NCBI RefSeq assembly: GCF_003614435.1
Contig: NZ_CP025546.1
Coordinates: forward strand, 1,736,001-1,800,000
Direction of reading: 5' to 3'
DNA: 64,000 bases
Origin: Mycobacterium paragordonae
GTDB taxonomy: Bacteria; Actinomycetota; Actinomycetes; Mycobacteriales; Mycobacteriaceae
This document shows, in pieces, positions 39,971 to 47,816 of this stretch (its first letter is position 1; each line of letters opens with the position of its first letter). The notes beneath the pieces were generated by a model. That model was not told the origin of the DNA and ran no database searches. It saw only the letters and a program-made list of their open reading frames with translations. The translations under genes and the position numbers were made by a program.

Positions 39971-40365
39971 GACAGCGGCTCCTTTTTGAATCCGGGTTGG
40001 ACGTCGTATCCGGGTTGGGCGTCGAATCCGGGTTGGGCGTCGTATCCGGGGTGGGCGGCCGCGAGCCGGTGCCCGACCAGCGTGCGCAGGCAGGCCGTGA
40101 CGTCGTGGTCGCGGCCGTCCAGGTCGCCGGCGCGGATCGCGGCGGCCAGGGCGGTCTCGTCGGTGAAGCCGAGGCCGGTCAGTGCGGCCCGGGCTTCGGC
40201 TTCACCCGTGTTCCGCAGTTCGCGCTCGACCATGCGCAGGGCGTTGGCGGCCACCCGGGCGTGAAAGTTGACCTGCCCGGTGGTGGCCTCCCGGACGTCG
40301 TGTTCCAGGAATTCAGCGACGGCGGCCACCAGTTCGGCCGCGGTCGGCCGGCCGTGTAGGTTCAC
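39967..40365 (-). CDS. DUF6285 protein with C-terminal hexapeptide repeats
   Basis: 132 residues. The core (LHGRPTAAELVAAVAEFLEHDV...FHARVAANALRMVERE) matches the DUF6285 family, which in actinobacteria regularly follows a phosphotransferase gene and an acyl-CoA dehydrogenase gene. The tail consists of tandem GYDAQP/GFDAQP/GYDVQP units encoded by an 18-bp repeat at about 39991-40053, unusual for the family as I know it. Start and stop overlap the neighbouring genes by four bases each. Confidence 0.8.
   Translation of the reverse strand: MNLHGRPTAAELVAAVAEFLEHDVREATTGQVNFHARVAANALRMVERELRNTGEAEARAALTGLGFTDETALAAAIRAGDLDGRDHDVTACLRTLVGHRLAAAHPGYDAQPGFDAQPGYDVQPGFKKEPLS
39991..40053 (-). repeat. 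18-bp tandem repeat in DUF6285 gene
   Basis: Three full and one partial copies of TCCGGGTTGGGCGTCGAA-type units (plus-strand reading), encoding six-residue units at the C-terminus of the protein. Copies differ at a few bases, including the Tyr/Phe alternation. Confidence 0.85.
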
Positions 40366-41315
40366 GAATCCTCCAACAGGTCAAGCAGATCCCACTCGTT
40401 CTCACACACCCGGCGACCGATCGTGGCCAGCTCCACCGAGCGGGTCTGCCCGCTCAGATGGCGTTCCGCCTGATACCGGCAGATGACACCCCAGCGCAAC
40501 GTGGCCAGCACCAGCCACCAGTGAAACGCGGCCCGGTCGACCGCCGTCGCGCCGGCCTCCTCGTAATACCGCAGAAAGCTCTCGATGCTGCCCAGCCCGC
40601 CGGCCGCGCGGCTCGCCGGGGCGCCGAACCGCCACGCGCGCACGCAGAACCAGGCGAGGTCCTCGTAGCGCTCGCCGACGTGCACCAACTCCCAGTCCAG
40701 CACGGCGGCCAGGTCGGAGCCGTCGACGATCAGATTGCCCATCCGGAAATCACCGTGCACCAGCACCGCGGGCGACGGCGCCGGCCGGTGGGCGCTCAGC
40801 CAGCGAATCGCCCATTCGAAAGTGGCTGTGGTGTCGCCCATGTCATCGAGCTGCTGGCGGGAATGCTGGATCGGGTCCTCGTGGGCCAGGTCCGGGTCGG
40901 CGGCGTCGGCGCGATGAATCGCGGCCAGGGCGTGCGCGCACTGCCGCAGCAACCGCTCCGGGTCGTCCAGCTGGCGGAAGATGCGCCGGACGATGGTCTC
41001 GCCCTTGATCTCCTCGCAGATCAGGAATGGATTGCCCAGCGCCGCAACGGAATTGTCGGCAACCAGCACGTGCGGCACCGGTGCGCCGACGGCCGCCGCG
41101 GCTGCCTGCACCCGTGCTTCCAGTTCCATGCCGGCATGGATGTCGTCGGGAGGCCCGGTACGCAGAATCAGCGGGCGCCGCTCGGTGCCGGTGACCGCGT
41201 CGAACGCCCAGGTGGTGCGGCTGGCACCCCCGGTGAGCACCCGGAGGTTGTCGATCGCGACCTCGTCGCCCAGTACCGGCTCGAGCAGCGCGGTCAAGCT
41301 GTCGGACAGGGTCAC
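40362..41315 (-). CDS. Phosphotransferase-family protein (ACAD10/11-like kinase fold)
   Basis: 317 residues with the APH fold: an N-lobe LTGGASRTTWAF, the catalytic loop HGDFRMGN and the metal motif LDWELV, all with canonical residues. This subfamily (related to the kinase part of ACAD10/ACAD11) is thought to phosphorylate hydroxyacyl-CoA intermediates so that an adjacent acyl-CoA dehydrogenase-like enzyme can eliminate phosphate; recent work supports this for 4-hydroxy acids. GTG 41315 was chosen (eight bases after the acyl-CoA dehydrogenase stop); longer frames run into that gene. The neighbours support the 4-hydroxyacyl idea. Confidence 0.87.
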   Translation of the reverse strand: MTLSDSLTALLEPVLGDEVAIDNLRVLTGGASRTTWAFDAVTGTERRPLILRTGPPDDIHAGMELEARVQAAAAAVGAPVPHVLVADNSVAALGNPFLICEEIKGETIVRRIFRQLDDPERLLRQCAHALAAIHRADAADPDLAHEDPIQHSRQQLDDMGDTTATFEWAIRWLSAHRPAPSPAVLVHGDFRMGNLIVDGSDLAAVLDWELVHVGERYEDLAWFCVRAWRFGAPASRAAGGLGSIESFLRYYEEAGATAVDRAAFHWWLVLATLRWGVICRYQAERHLSGQTRSVELATIGRRVCENEWDLLDLLEDS

Positions 41316-41322
41316 TTCTCGA

Positions 41323-42561
41323 TCACTTCTTGCCGAACTTGAACAGCCGCTGGGCAACCCGGCGGATCTGAATCTCCTCCGCCCCCTCGGTGATCCGGTA
41401 GCGCCGGTGGTGGCGGTAGATGTGCTCGAGTTGCTCGTGCCGGCTGTAGCCGATGCCACCGAGCACCTGCATGGCGCGGTCGGCCGCATCGCACACCAGC
41501 CGGTTGGCCCGGTAGTTGGCCATCGACACCTTGTCAGAGACCTCCATGTGGTGATTGCGATCCAATTGTGTTGCAGCGTAATACACCAGCAGCCGCACCA
41601 TCTGCGCCTCGGTCTGCAGTTCCACCAGTGGCCACTGCACCGCCTGGTTCACCGCCAGCGGTTTGCCGAAGACCTGACGTTCCCCGGCGTAGGTCACGGC
41701 GCGGTCGATGCAGTACTGGGCGGCGCCCAGGCTGCTGGCGGCCTGACGAATTCTGTTCTCGTGCAGGAAGGTCTGGCCGACCTCCAGCCCGCGGTCCACC
41801 TCGCCCAGGATTGCGTCATCGGGCACCCGGACGTCCTTGAGTTCCACCTCGGCGTGGTCGGTGGGCATGTTGAACGTCCACCAGTAGTACGGGATGGTGA
41901 AGCCGGGGGAGTCGCACGGCACCAGAAACGCCGTGATGCCGCGCGCCTGGCCGGGCTCACCCGAGGTGCGGGCGAACACCAGGTCGTGGGTCGCGCGATG
42001 TACGCCGGTGTTGAATCGCTTGGCGCCGTTGATGACCCAGCTGTCGCCGTCACGGACGGCGGTGGTTTCCAGCCAGGTGGCGTCGGATCCGTGCTTGGGC
42101 TCGGTCAGCCCGAACGCCATCGACCGCTCGCCGGTGATCAGCGCCTCGGTCCATTCTTTCTTCTGCGCGTCGGTGCCGAACCGGTCCATCATGATCACCT
42201 GCGGGAAATTGCCGACGATCGACGACTCGTCCTGCAGGTCGTTGTGCAGGCCGAGTCCCTTGTGCGCCAGGTGCTCCCGAATGACGGCCATGTCGATGTT
42301 GGTGCCGTCGCGCCCGCCGAATTGCGACGGCAGACCGTATCGCAGCCAGCCCGCCCGGTCGGCGCGCCGGCGCATCTCACCGAGCAGGTCCTCCCATTCC
42401 CGGCGCGGGATGCCACCGTTGTCCCAGTCGGTGCGGGCATTCTCGCGGCGGTGGTCGAAATACTGGATGTTCTCGCGTTCCAGCGGCTTGATCTCGGTCT
42501 CGATGAACTCGTCCATCTCCGCGAGCAGGCCCGGAAGGTGTTCGGGCAGGCTGAAATCCAC
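41323..42561 (-). CDS. Acyl-CoA dehydrogenase family protein
   Basis: 412 residues from GTG 42561, with GGAGAGA eight bases upstream. It has the ACAD fold: FAD-binding FGLTEPKHGSDATW region, GAKRFNTGV, the LGAAQYCIDRAVTYAGERQVFGKPL helix and the C-terminal MQVLGGIGYSRHEQLEHIYRHHRRYRITEGAEEIQ segment carrying a Glu-Gly near the usual catalytic position. Pairing with the downstream kinase-fold gene is characteristic of ACAD10/11-type systems for hydroxy-fatty-acyl-CoA. It is preceded 20 bp upstream by a TetR gene. Confidence 0.9.
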   Translation of the reverse strand: MDFSLPEHLPGLLAEMDEFIETEIKPLERENIQYFDHRRENARTDWDNGGIPRREWEDLLGEMRRRADRAGWLRYGLPSQFGGRDGTNIDMAVIREHLAHKGLGLHNDLQDESSIVGNFPQVIMMDRFGTDAQKKEWTEALITGERSMAFGLTEPKHGSDATWLETTAVRDGDSWVINGAKRFNTGVHRATHDLVFARTSGEPGQARGITAFLVPCDSPGFTIPYYWWTFNMPTDHAEVELKDVRVPDDAILGEVDRGLEVGQTFLHENRIRQAASSLGAAQYCIDRAVTYAGERQVFGKPLAVNQAVQWPLVELQTEAQMVRLLVYYAATQLDRNHHMEVSDKVSMANYRANRLVCDAADRAMQVLGGIGYSRHEQLEHIYRHHRRYRITEGAEEIQIRRVAQRLFKFGKK

Positions 42562-42581
42562 GCTGATCTCTCCTTTGTTTG

Positions 42582-43193
42582 TCAGGCGCCGTACAAGGTC
42601 TTCTTCCAAATCCGCGACAGCAGGGCGATGGCGTCCTCGTCGGTGATCGTCACGCCCAGGTCGGGCTTGCCGACGAACACGGTGGTGAAGTTCTCGAACA
42701 GCAGCGCGATGGCCGCCGCCGTGTGTTCCGGGTTGAGCTCGGTGCCGTAGCCCTGTTCTTGCGCCCGGCGCACCGAGGCGGCCACGATGTCCATCCCGAA
42801 ACGCCGGAACTCGTTCTGCACATCGGCGAAGCGTTGCTGAGTGGCGGCCAGCTGCGCCACCGCGATCATGATGCCGATGTTCTGCTTGAACATGCCCCAG
42901 TAACCGGTGACCACGGAGGTGAAGAAAGCGTCGTCATCCGGCGATTCGGGCAGCTGAACCCGCAGCCCGGACGGCTCGACCACGTCATGCAGGAACGACT
43001 CCGCCAGGGCGGCCAGCAGGTCTTCCTTGTCGGTGAAGTAGCGGTAGAACACCGCCGACGACTTGCCCGCCGCTGAGGTGATATCGGCCAGGGTGGTCCC
43101 GTGAAATCCGCGCTCGGCGAACAACTTCCGGGCCGCCAGTTCGATGGCCTGACGCGTCTGCTGGCCCTTGGCGCTGAGCACTTCTGCCGGCAT
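42582..43193 (-). CDS. TetR-family regulator embedded in the catabolic operon
   Basis: 203 residues. The N-terminal HTH (TLADITSAAGKSSAVFYRYFTDKEDLLAAL) is at about residues 30-65. The C-terminal domain is TetR_C-like with a long helix around NEFRRFGMDIVAASVRRAQ. Its ATG shares one base with the HMG-CoA-lyase-family stop, so it is cotranscribed with the pathway genes and likely senses a CoA thioester or pathway intermediate. The AT-rich inverted repeat at 47584-47619 is a candidate operator. Confidence 0.88.
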   Translation of the reverse strand: MPAEVLSAKGQQTRQAIELAARKLFAERGFHGTTLADITSAAGKSSAVFYRYFTDKEDLLAALAESFLHDVVEPSGLRVQLPESPDDDAFFTSVVTGYWGMFKQNIGIMIAVAQLAATQQRFADVQNEFRRFGMDIVAASVRRAQEQGYGTELNPEHTAAAIALLFENFTTVFVGKPDLGVTITDEDAIALLSRIWKKTLYGA

Positions 43194-44086
43194 CAGGGGC
43201 GTATCCGGTCTCCCGCGCGCAGCAAGGCGCTCGGCAGGTCATGGCCGACGGCCGATTTCGCGACCTGCGCGGCGGCGATCGCGGCCGGCAGATCCACGTC
43301 GACCTCGAACCCGCTGTCGGTGAGTAGGTACACCAGGTCCTCGGTGGCGATGTTGCCGGTCGCCCCCGGCGCGAAGGGACAGCCGCCCAACCCACCCGCC
43401 GATGCGTCCAGTCGGGTGACACCGGCGGTGACCGCCGCATAAGCGCTGGCCAGACCGGCGCCCCGGGTGTTGTGGAAGTGGCCGCCCAGCGGCAGCTCGC
43501 CGATCACCGGATGTAGTTGCGATACAAGCGAAGTCACTCGTCCCGGAGTGGCGGTGCCGATGGTGTCGGCGATGCAGAACCGGTCAGCACCCCGTTCGCG
43601 CGCCGCGGCGGCGATCTCCAGCACCCGTTGCGGGGGAGTGGGTCCGTCGAACGGGCAGTCCCACGCGGTGGCGACGATGACCTCGACGGACGCGCGGGCG
43701 TGGTGGGCGATGGCGACGATCTCGCTGATCTGCTCGGTGGCCTGGGTGCTGGACCGCCCGACATTGGCCTGGCTGAAGGCGTCCGACGCCGCGACCACGT
43801 ATTCGATGGACCGCAAGCCCGCGGCGACCGCGCGCCTGGCGCCGTTCGGGCTGGCCACCAGGGCGGAGAAGTCGATGTCGGGGAAGTTGTGCAATTCGGC
43901 GGCCAACTCGGCGGCATCGGCCATCGACGGCACCTTCGACGGCGACACGAACGCGGTGGCTTCTATCTCGCGTACGCCGGTGGCCGCCACCGCGGCCAAC
44001 AGTTCCAGCTTGGCCGACAACGGGATTGGCTTCTCGATCTGTAGCCCGTCCCGCAGCGCCACCTCACGGATCTCAATGTGGCTCAT
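43193..44086 (-). CDS. Hydroxymethylglutaryl-CoA lyase family protein
   Basis: 297 residues, TIM-barrel DRE-metallolyase family. The active-site LRDGLQ (Arg12, Asp13) is at the N-terminus, the metal-binding His pair is in GGHFHNTRG, and the flexible-loop Cys is in GGLGGCPFAPGATGN. These are all the residues expected of an HMG-CoA lyase. The reaction would cleave a 3-hydroxy-3-methylacyl-CoA-type substrate to acetyl-CoA plus a keto acid. Context (dioxygenase, CoA-transferase, acyl-CoA dehydrogenase) suggests a degradative pathway other than simple leucine catabolism, since no methylcrotonyl-CoA carboxylase is nearby. Confidence 0.9.
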   Translation of the reverse strand: MSHIEIREVALRDGLQIEKPIPLSAKLELLAAVAATGVREIEATAFVSPSKVPSMADAAELAAELHNFPDIDFSALVASPNGARRAVAAGLRSIEYVVAASDAFSQANVGRSSTQATEQISEIVAIAHHARASVEVIVATAWDCPFDGPTPPQRVLEIAAAARERGADRFCIADTIGTATPGRVTSLVSQLHPVIGELPLGGHFHNTRGAGLASAYAAVTAGVTRLDASAGGLGGCPFAPGATGNIATEDLVYLLTDSGFEVDVDLPAAIAAAQVAKSAVGHDLPSALLRAGDRIRP

Positions 44087-45282
44087 ACCACCTCCTCGGC
44101 CACCAGCTCGGCGATCTCGTCAGCCGTCTTGCCCAGCAGCCCCGTGTACACGTCTTCGTTGTGCTGCCCCGGGCGGGCGGGACCGGCACTGCGCACGCGG
44201 CCCGGAGATTCGGAAAGCACCGGCACGATGCCCGGACCGAGAACGTCCCGGCCCAGACGATCGTCGTGATGGGGCACCAGCATGTCGCGGGCACGCAGCT
44301 GCGGGTCGTTGACCACCTCGGCCACGGTGTTGATCGGCCCGGCGATCACGCCTGCGGCAGAGAGAGTTTCGATGATCTCGCCGGGCTGGCGCCGGGCGGC
44401 CCAGGCGCCGATGATCTCGTCCAGTTCGTCCTGGTTGCGCCCGCGCGCGCCGTGCGTGGCGAACCGGTCATCGGTGACCAGCTCCGGACGCTCCATCGCC
44501 TTGCACAACCGGGCGAACACGGTATCCTGGTTGGCGGCGATCACCACCCACGAGCCGTCGGCGCTCTGATAGATGTTCGACGGCGCGATGCCTTCCAGCC
44601 GGGTTCCCGACGGCCCGCGCACCACGCCGCCGACGTCATAGTCGGGGATGGTGGATTCCTGCACGGCTAAACAGGATTCGGTCAGGGCGACATCGACCAC
44701 CTGACCGTGGCCGGTGACGCTGCGGCGGTAGAGAGCCGCGAGGGCGCCCTGGGCGCCGAACATGCCGGCCAGCGTGTCGCCCAGCGACAACGCGAGCCGG
44801 GGTGGTGGTCCACCGGGGAAACCGTTGAGGTGGCGCAGCCCGCTGGCCGCCTCGGCGACCGACGCATAACCGGCCTTGCGTGCGTCGGGGCCGGTCTGTC
44901 CGTAGCCGGAGACCCGGACCAGGATGATGCCCGGATTGCGTTCGCTGAGCACGTCGTAACCCAGGTTCCACTTCTCTAGTGTTCCGGGCCGGAAGTTCTC
45001 CACCACGATGTCGGACTTCTCGACCAGTTCCAGGAACAGGGCGCGACCGTGCGGCTTGCGCAAGTCGAGGGTGATGGCCCGTTTGTTGCGGGCGTGTACG
45101 GTCCAGAACACGCGGTGGCCATCCACTTCGGCCTGGCCCCAGGTCCGCAGCGGGTCGGGAGCGCCGGGGGGTTCCACCTTGATGACGTCGGCGCCCATGT
45201 CGCCGAGTAGGCGGCCGACGAACGGCCCGGCGATCAGGGTGCCGAGTTCAAGCACCCGGATGCCCTCCAGAGCGCCGGCCAT
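44083..45282 (-). CDS. Class III (CaiB/BaiF) CoA-transferase
   Basis: 399 residues from ATG 45282, which shares a base with the hydrolase stop (TGATG); the longer frame extends into that gene. Family features are LEGIRVLELGTLIAGPFVGRLLGDMGADVIKVE at the N-terminus, LRKPHGRALFLELV, and LSLGDTLAGMFGAQGALAAL, whose Asp is at the position that forms the acyl-enzyme anhydride. It transfers CoA between an organic acid and an acyl-CoA, activating a free acid made upstream in the pathway. It overlaps the lyase gene by four bases. Confidence 0.92.
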   Translation of the reverse strand: MAGALEGIRVLELGTLIAGPFVGRLLGDMGADVIKVEPPGAPDPLRTWGQAEVDGHRVFWTVHARNKRAITLDLRKPHGRALFLELVEKSDIVVENFRPGTLEKWNLGYDVLSERNPGIILVRVSGYGQTGPDARKAGYASVAEAASGLRHLNGFPGGPPPRLALSLGDTLAGMFGAQGALAALYRRSVTGHGQVVDVALTESCLAVQESTIPDYDVGGVVRGPSGTRLEGIAPSNIYQSADGSWVVIAANQDTVFARLCKAMERPELVTDDRFATHGARGRNQDELDEIIGAWAARRQPGEIIETLSAAGVIAGPINTVAEVVNDPQLRARDMLVPHHDDRLGRDVLGPGIVPVLSESPGRVRSAGPARPGQHNEDVYTGLLGKTADEIAELVAEEVV

Positions 45283-46454
45283 CAAACCCCCGCGAAGTCG
45301 TGCCGGCTCAGCCAGTCGGTGACGATCTCGACCGCCTGCCGCAGCTTGTCGCGCTGGTCGGGTCCCGCGTAATAGTGTGTGGCGCCGGGGATTTCGTGCA
45401 TCTCCTTGTCCGGGTGCCCGATCGCCTCGTAGAGCCGACGGGTGTGGCTGGGTGTGCATGCATCGTCGCCCAGGTTACCGATCACCAGGGCCGGGATCGC
45501 GAGATCCTTCCCGCACGCTACGCCGTCGCCCCGGGCCTCGTCATAGCTCCACTGCGAAAGCCAGCCCCGCAGCGTCGAGAACCGGGCCAGGCCGACCGGG
45601 CTCATGTTCACCACCTGCGGGTCACCCAGGTAACAGGTACCCGGGGTGCGCTCGTTCGGGTCGACGGTGGGATCCAGCCAGCGGGGGTCGGCCATGGTGC
45701 CGTGCACGACGAAGCAGAACTCGTCATCCGGTCTACCGGCCGCTTTCAACTCGGCCAGCTTGTCGCGGACCCACGCCGTGATCCGGCGGTTGCGGTCGAT
45801 CTGCGCCTGCCGGTAGCGGGACAGGAACTCCTCGGTGTAGGGCGGCTGGTTGGGGTTGTCCGGGTTGTAGAGATCCAGCTCGGGGTCGCGCTTGGTCGGG
45901 TCGGCCTCGTCGAGAATGGACGCGTCCAGCCACTCGGTCAGCGTGCCGTGCCGGCTGATGTGCGCGGCCAGCAGCATGATCCCGTCGGCGGGTGGCAGTT
46001 CGAGCCGGGTCAGATCCGGGCCATCGCCGGACGGACTGGAGGTGATGGTCGCGTGCTGGGCCTGCTGCTGATAAAACACCGACAGCGAGCCCCCGCCGCT
46101 CCAGCCGGCCAGTACCACCTTGCGATAACCCAACCTGTTCTTGGCGTCCTTGAGGCATTCGCCGAGATCCTCGACAACCTTCTCCATCAGCAACGACGAA
46201 TCGGTGCCGCGGAATCGGCTGTTGCAGTAGATGACGTGGTGGCCGGCCCGGGCCAGCGCGTTGATCATCGGCAGGTACGCGCCGCCACCGATCGGATGCA
46301 TGAAGACCAACACGGTGTCCGACGGCTTGTCCTTCGGCCTGAGCAGATAACTCTCCAGCACGGTGATCTCCGCGAGACCGCCGTAGACGTCGCGAACCCC
46401 GGAATTGTTCTGGAAGGCAACGAGATAGGGAATGCGCTCGTAGTCGTGTTTCAT
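45282..46454 (-). CDS. Alpha/beta hydrolase
   Basis: 390 residues. The nucleophile elbow is GWSGGG with Ser119; the acid is probably Asp in NLGDDACTP and the base His in GATHYYAGPDQRD. An FMHPIGGG oxyanion-hole segment is at about residues 51-58. There is no signal peptide. It probably hydrolyses a C-C bond or ester after ring or chain oxidation; the substrate is unknown. It overlaps the dioxygenase gene by four bases upstream and the CoA-transferase gene downstream, so it is tightly coupled. Confidence 0.88.
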   Translation of the reverse strand: MKHDYERIPYLVAFQNNSGVRDVYGGLAEITVLESYLLRPKDKPSDTVLVFMHPIGGGAYLPMINALARAGHHVIYCNSRFRGTDSSLLMEKVVEDLGECLKDAKNRLGYRKVVLAGWSGGGSLSVFYQQQAQHATITSSPSGDGPDLTRLELPPADGIMLLAAHISRHGTLTEWLDASILDEADPTKRDPELDLYNPDNPNQPPYTEEFLSRYRQAQIDRNRRITAWVRDKLAELKAAGRPDDEFCFVVHGTMADPRWLDPTVDPNERTPGTCYLGDPQVVNMSPVGLARFSTLRGWLSQWSYDEARGDGVACGKDLAIPALVIGNLGDDACTPSHTRRLYEAIGHPDKEMHEIPGATHYYAGPDQRDKLRQAVEIVTDWLSRHDFAGV

Positions 46455-47560
46455 GAGTGCTGCCCCAGGTCGTGAGCCAGCACTTCGGCGGACGGTGTCA
46501 GCCGGCGGCGGGTGTCGATCGCGATCACCTGCCAGTCGACGCGGGAGTACTCGTCGAACTTGCGCCGCGCGCGTTCGCGTGCCTTCTCCGGTGCGCCGTG
46601 GTGAACCCCCTGGGGCGCATGGGATATCAGGCCCGGCGGCATCGGGATGCCGTAGAGCGAGCCGCCATGGAAGAACGCGATCTCGTCGTAGTCGACGTTG
46701 CGGTGATACCAGGGCGTGCGTTCGGTACCCGGCACGCCTTCGGCCGGTTTGGGCAGGAAGTTCATCACGTAGACACCGGTGGCCTGCATGAAGAGATGGA
46801 CGGTCGGCGGCAGGTGCATGCTGTCGGAGGTGACGACGTTGTAGTCGGCGATATTGAAGGTGAACGCGAAGTTGTCGCCGCGCCAGCCTTCGACATCGAT
46901 CGGATTGTGTTGGTAATAAAGAATAGTGGTCGACCCAGCATCTCCCGATTCCCGATGAATGAGCCGGACTTCGTACTCGTCCCGGTCGTCATCGTCGATC
47001 GGTGCCGGATCGGGGATGACGGCCTGTGACGGGTCGAAGGGGAAGTGCCGTCCCAACGGGCCGGGCGGCGGCACCCGGAACTCGTCGGTGGCTTCGATCA
47101 TCAGCACCGTACTCTCGGTGTCCGGGATCTGGCGCCAGGTGGTCGCTTTCGGGATGTAGACCCAGTCACCTTCCCGGTAGCGCAGCGGCCCGAACTCGGT
47201 CTCCAGCAGACCGGCGCCGTTGTGCACGAAACACAGCAGGTCGCCGTCGACGTGCCGGGTGTAGAACGGCATCGCCTCGTGGCGCCGGCTCAGCAGCACC
47301 CGGCAGTCGGCGTTGCTGAACATCAACAGCGGTCCGCCGTTGGCGTCGGTGGCATCGCTGGGCTTGAGTTGGTCGGCCAGCACATCGAGGGGGCGCAGCG
47401 GACCGACCGCGCGGTATGCCGTGGGGTCGTTCCGGCGGTAGATGTTGGCGGTGCGTCCGGCGAAGCCGCCGCGACCCAGCTCGTCGTCTTTGAGGCCGTC
47501 GAGGTCGGCGTGCACACGCCGCGGTGTCCTGCCTTTACGCAGGTGGACGAATGATTCCAT
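46451..47560 (-). CDS. Homogentisate 1,2-dioxygenase-like cupin protein
   Basis: 369 residues, a bicupin related to homogentisate 1,2-dioxygenase. The C-terminal cupin carries the signature YHRNVDYDEIAFFHGG...YG...PGLISHAPQGVHHG, which supplies the iron-binding His and Glu. The N-terminal cupin (RHVDGDLLCFVHNGAG... YREGDWVYIPKATTW) is also recognisable. The protein is shorter than typical homogentisate dioxygenases (about 430) and no other tyrosine-catabolism genes are nearby, so it may cleave a different dihydroxylated aromatic ring. First gene of the ten-gene operon; a palindrome lies just upstream. Confidence 0.85.
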   Translation of the reverse strand: MESFVHLRKGRTPRRVHADLDGLKDDELGRGGFAGRTANIYRRNDPTAYRAVGPLRPLDVLADQLKPSDATDANGGPLLMFSNADCRVLLSRRHEAMPFYTRHVDGDLLCFVHNGAGLLETEFGPLRYREGDWVYIPKATTWRQIPDTESTVLMIEATDEFRVPPPGPLGRHFPFDPSQAVIPDPAPIDDDDRDEYEVRLIHRESGDAGSTTILYYQHNPIDVEGWRGDNFAFTFNIADYNVVTSDSMHLPPTVHLFMQATGVYVMNFLPKPAEGVPGTERTPWYHRNVDYDEIAFFHGGSLYGIPMPPGLISHAPQGVHHGAPEKARERARRKFDEYSRVDWQVIAIDTRRRLTPSAEVLAHDLGQHS

Positions 47561-47816
47561 GGTCGACTCCCGGGCTGTCGGCGGCAGAAAGTAAAAGTGA
47601 CATTACTTTTCTTTACTGCGCGAGGCAAGGCTGGCGACCGCGCTAGCCGCAACGAGCTTTATCAGCGGTGGTCCGCGCACGGCCAGTAACGCCGGACCCT
47701 CTGGCTATCAGCGCACCCGAAGTACTCAGGGGCCACCCACGAACTCTTCAGCCGATTGATGCCCTCGGATCGAGGCTATGGTTGTCCCTGAGAGCCAATG
47801 TCGAGGTGGGGCAACC
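47561..47816. promoter_or_regulatory. Divergent promoter region of the catabolic operon and the P450 cassette
   Basis: 256 bp with no gene. It contains the AT-rich inverted repeat described separately. A weak plus-strand promoter may be TTGATG (47756-47761) and TATGGT (47777-47782), but the 15-bp spacer is short. A purine-rich GAGGTGGGG lies just before the P450 ATG. Confidence 0.35.
47584..47619. promoter_or_regulatory. AT-rich inverted repeat, candidate TetR operator
   Basis: GCAGAAAGTAAAAGT, six bases, then ACTTTTCTTTACTGC. The 15-base arms match at 12 positions, and the inner AAAAGT-N6-ACTTTT is perfect. It lies 24-59 bp upstream of the dioxygenase ATG (minus strand) and is strikingly AT-rich for this genome. 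The TetR encoded inside the operon is the obvious candidate ligand-responsive repressor. Confidence 0.55.

Noticed and set aside
47756..47782. SigA-type promoter TTGATG/TATGGT for the P450 gene
   Set aside because: Spacer is only 15 bp and both hexamers are weak, so it is kept only as a possibility in the region note.
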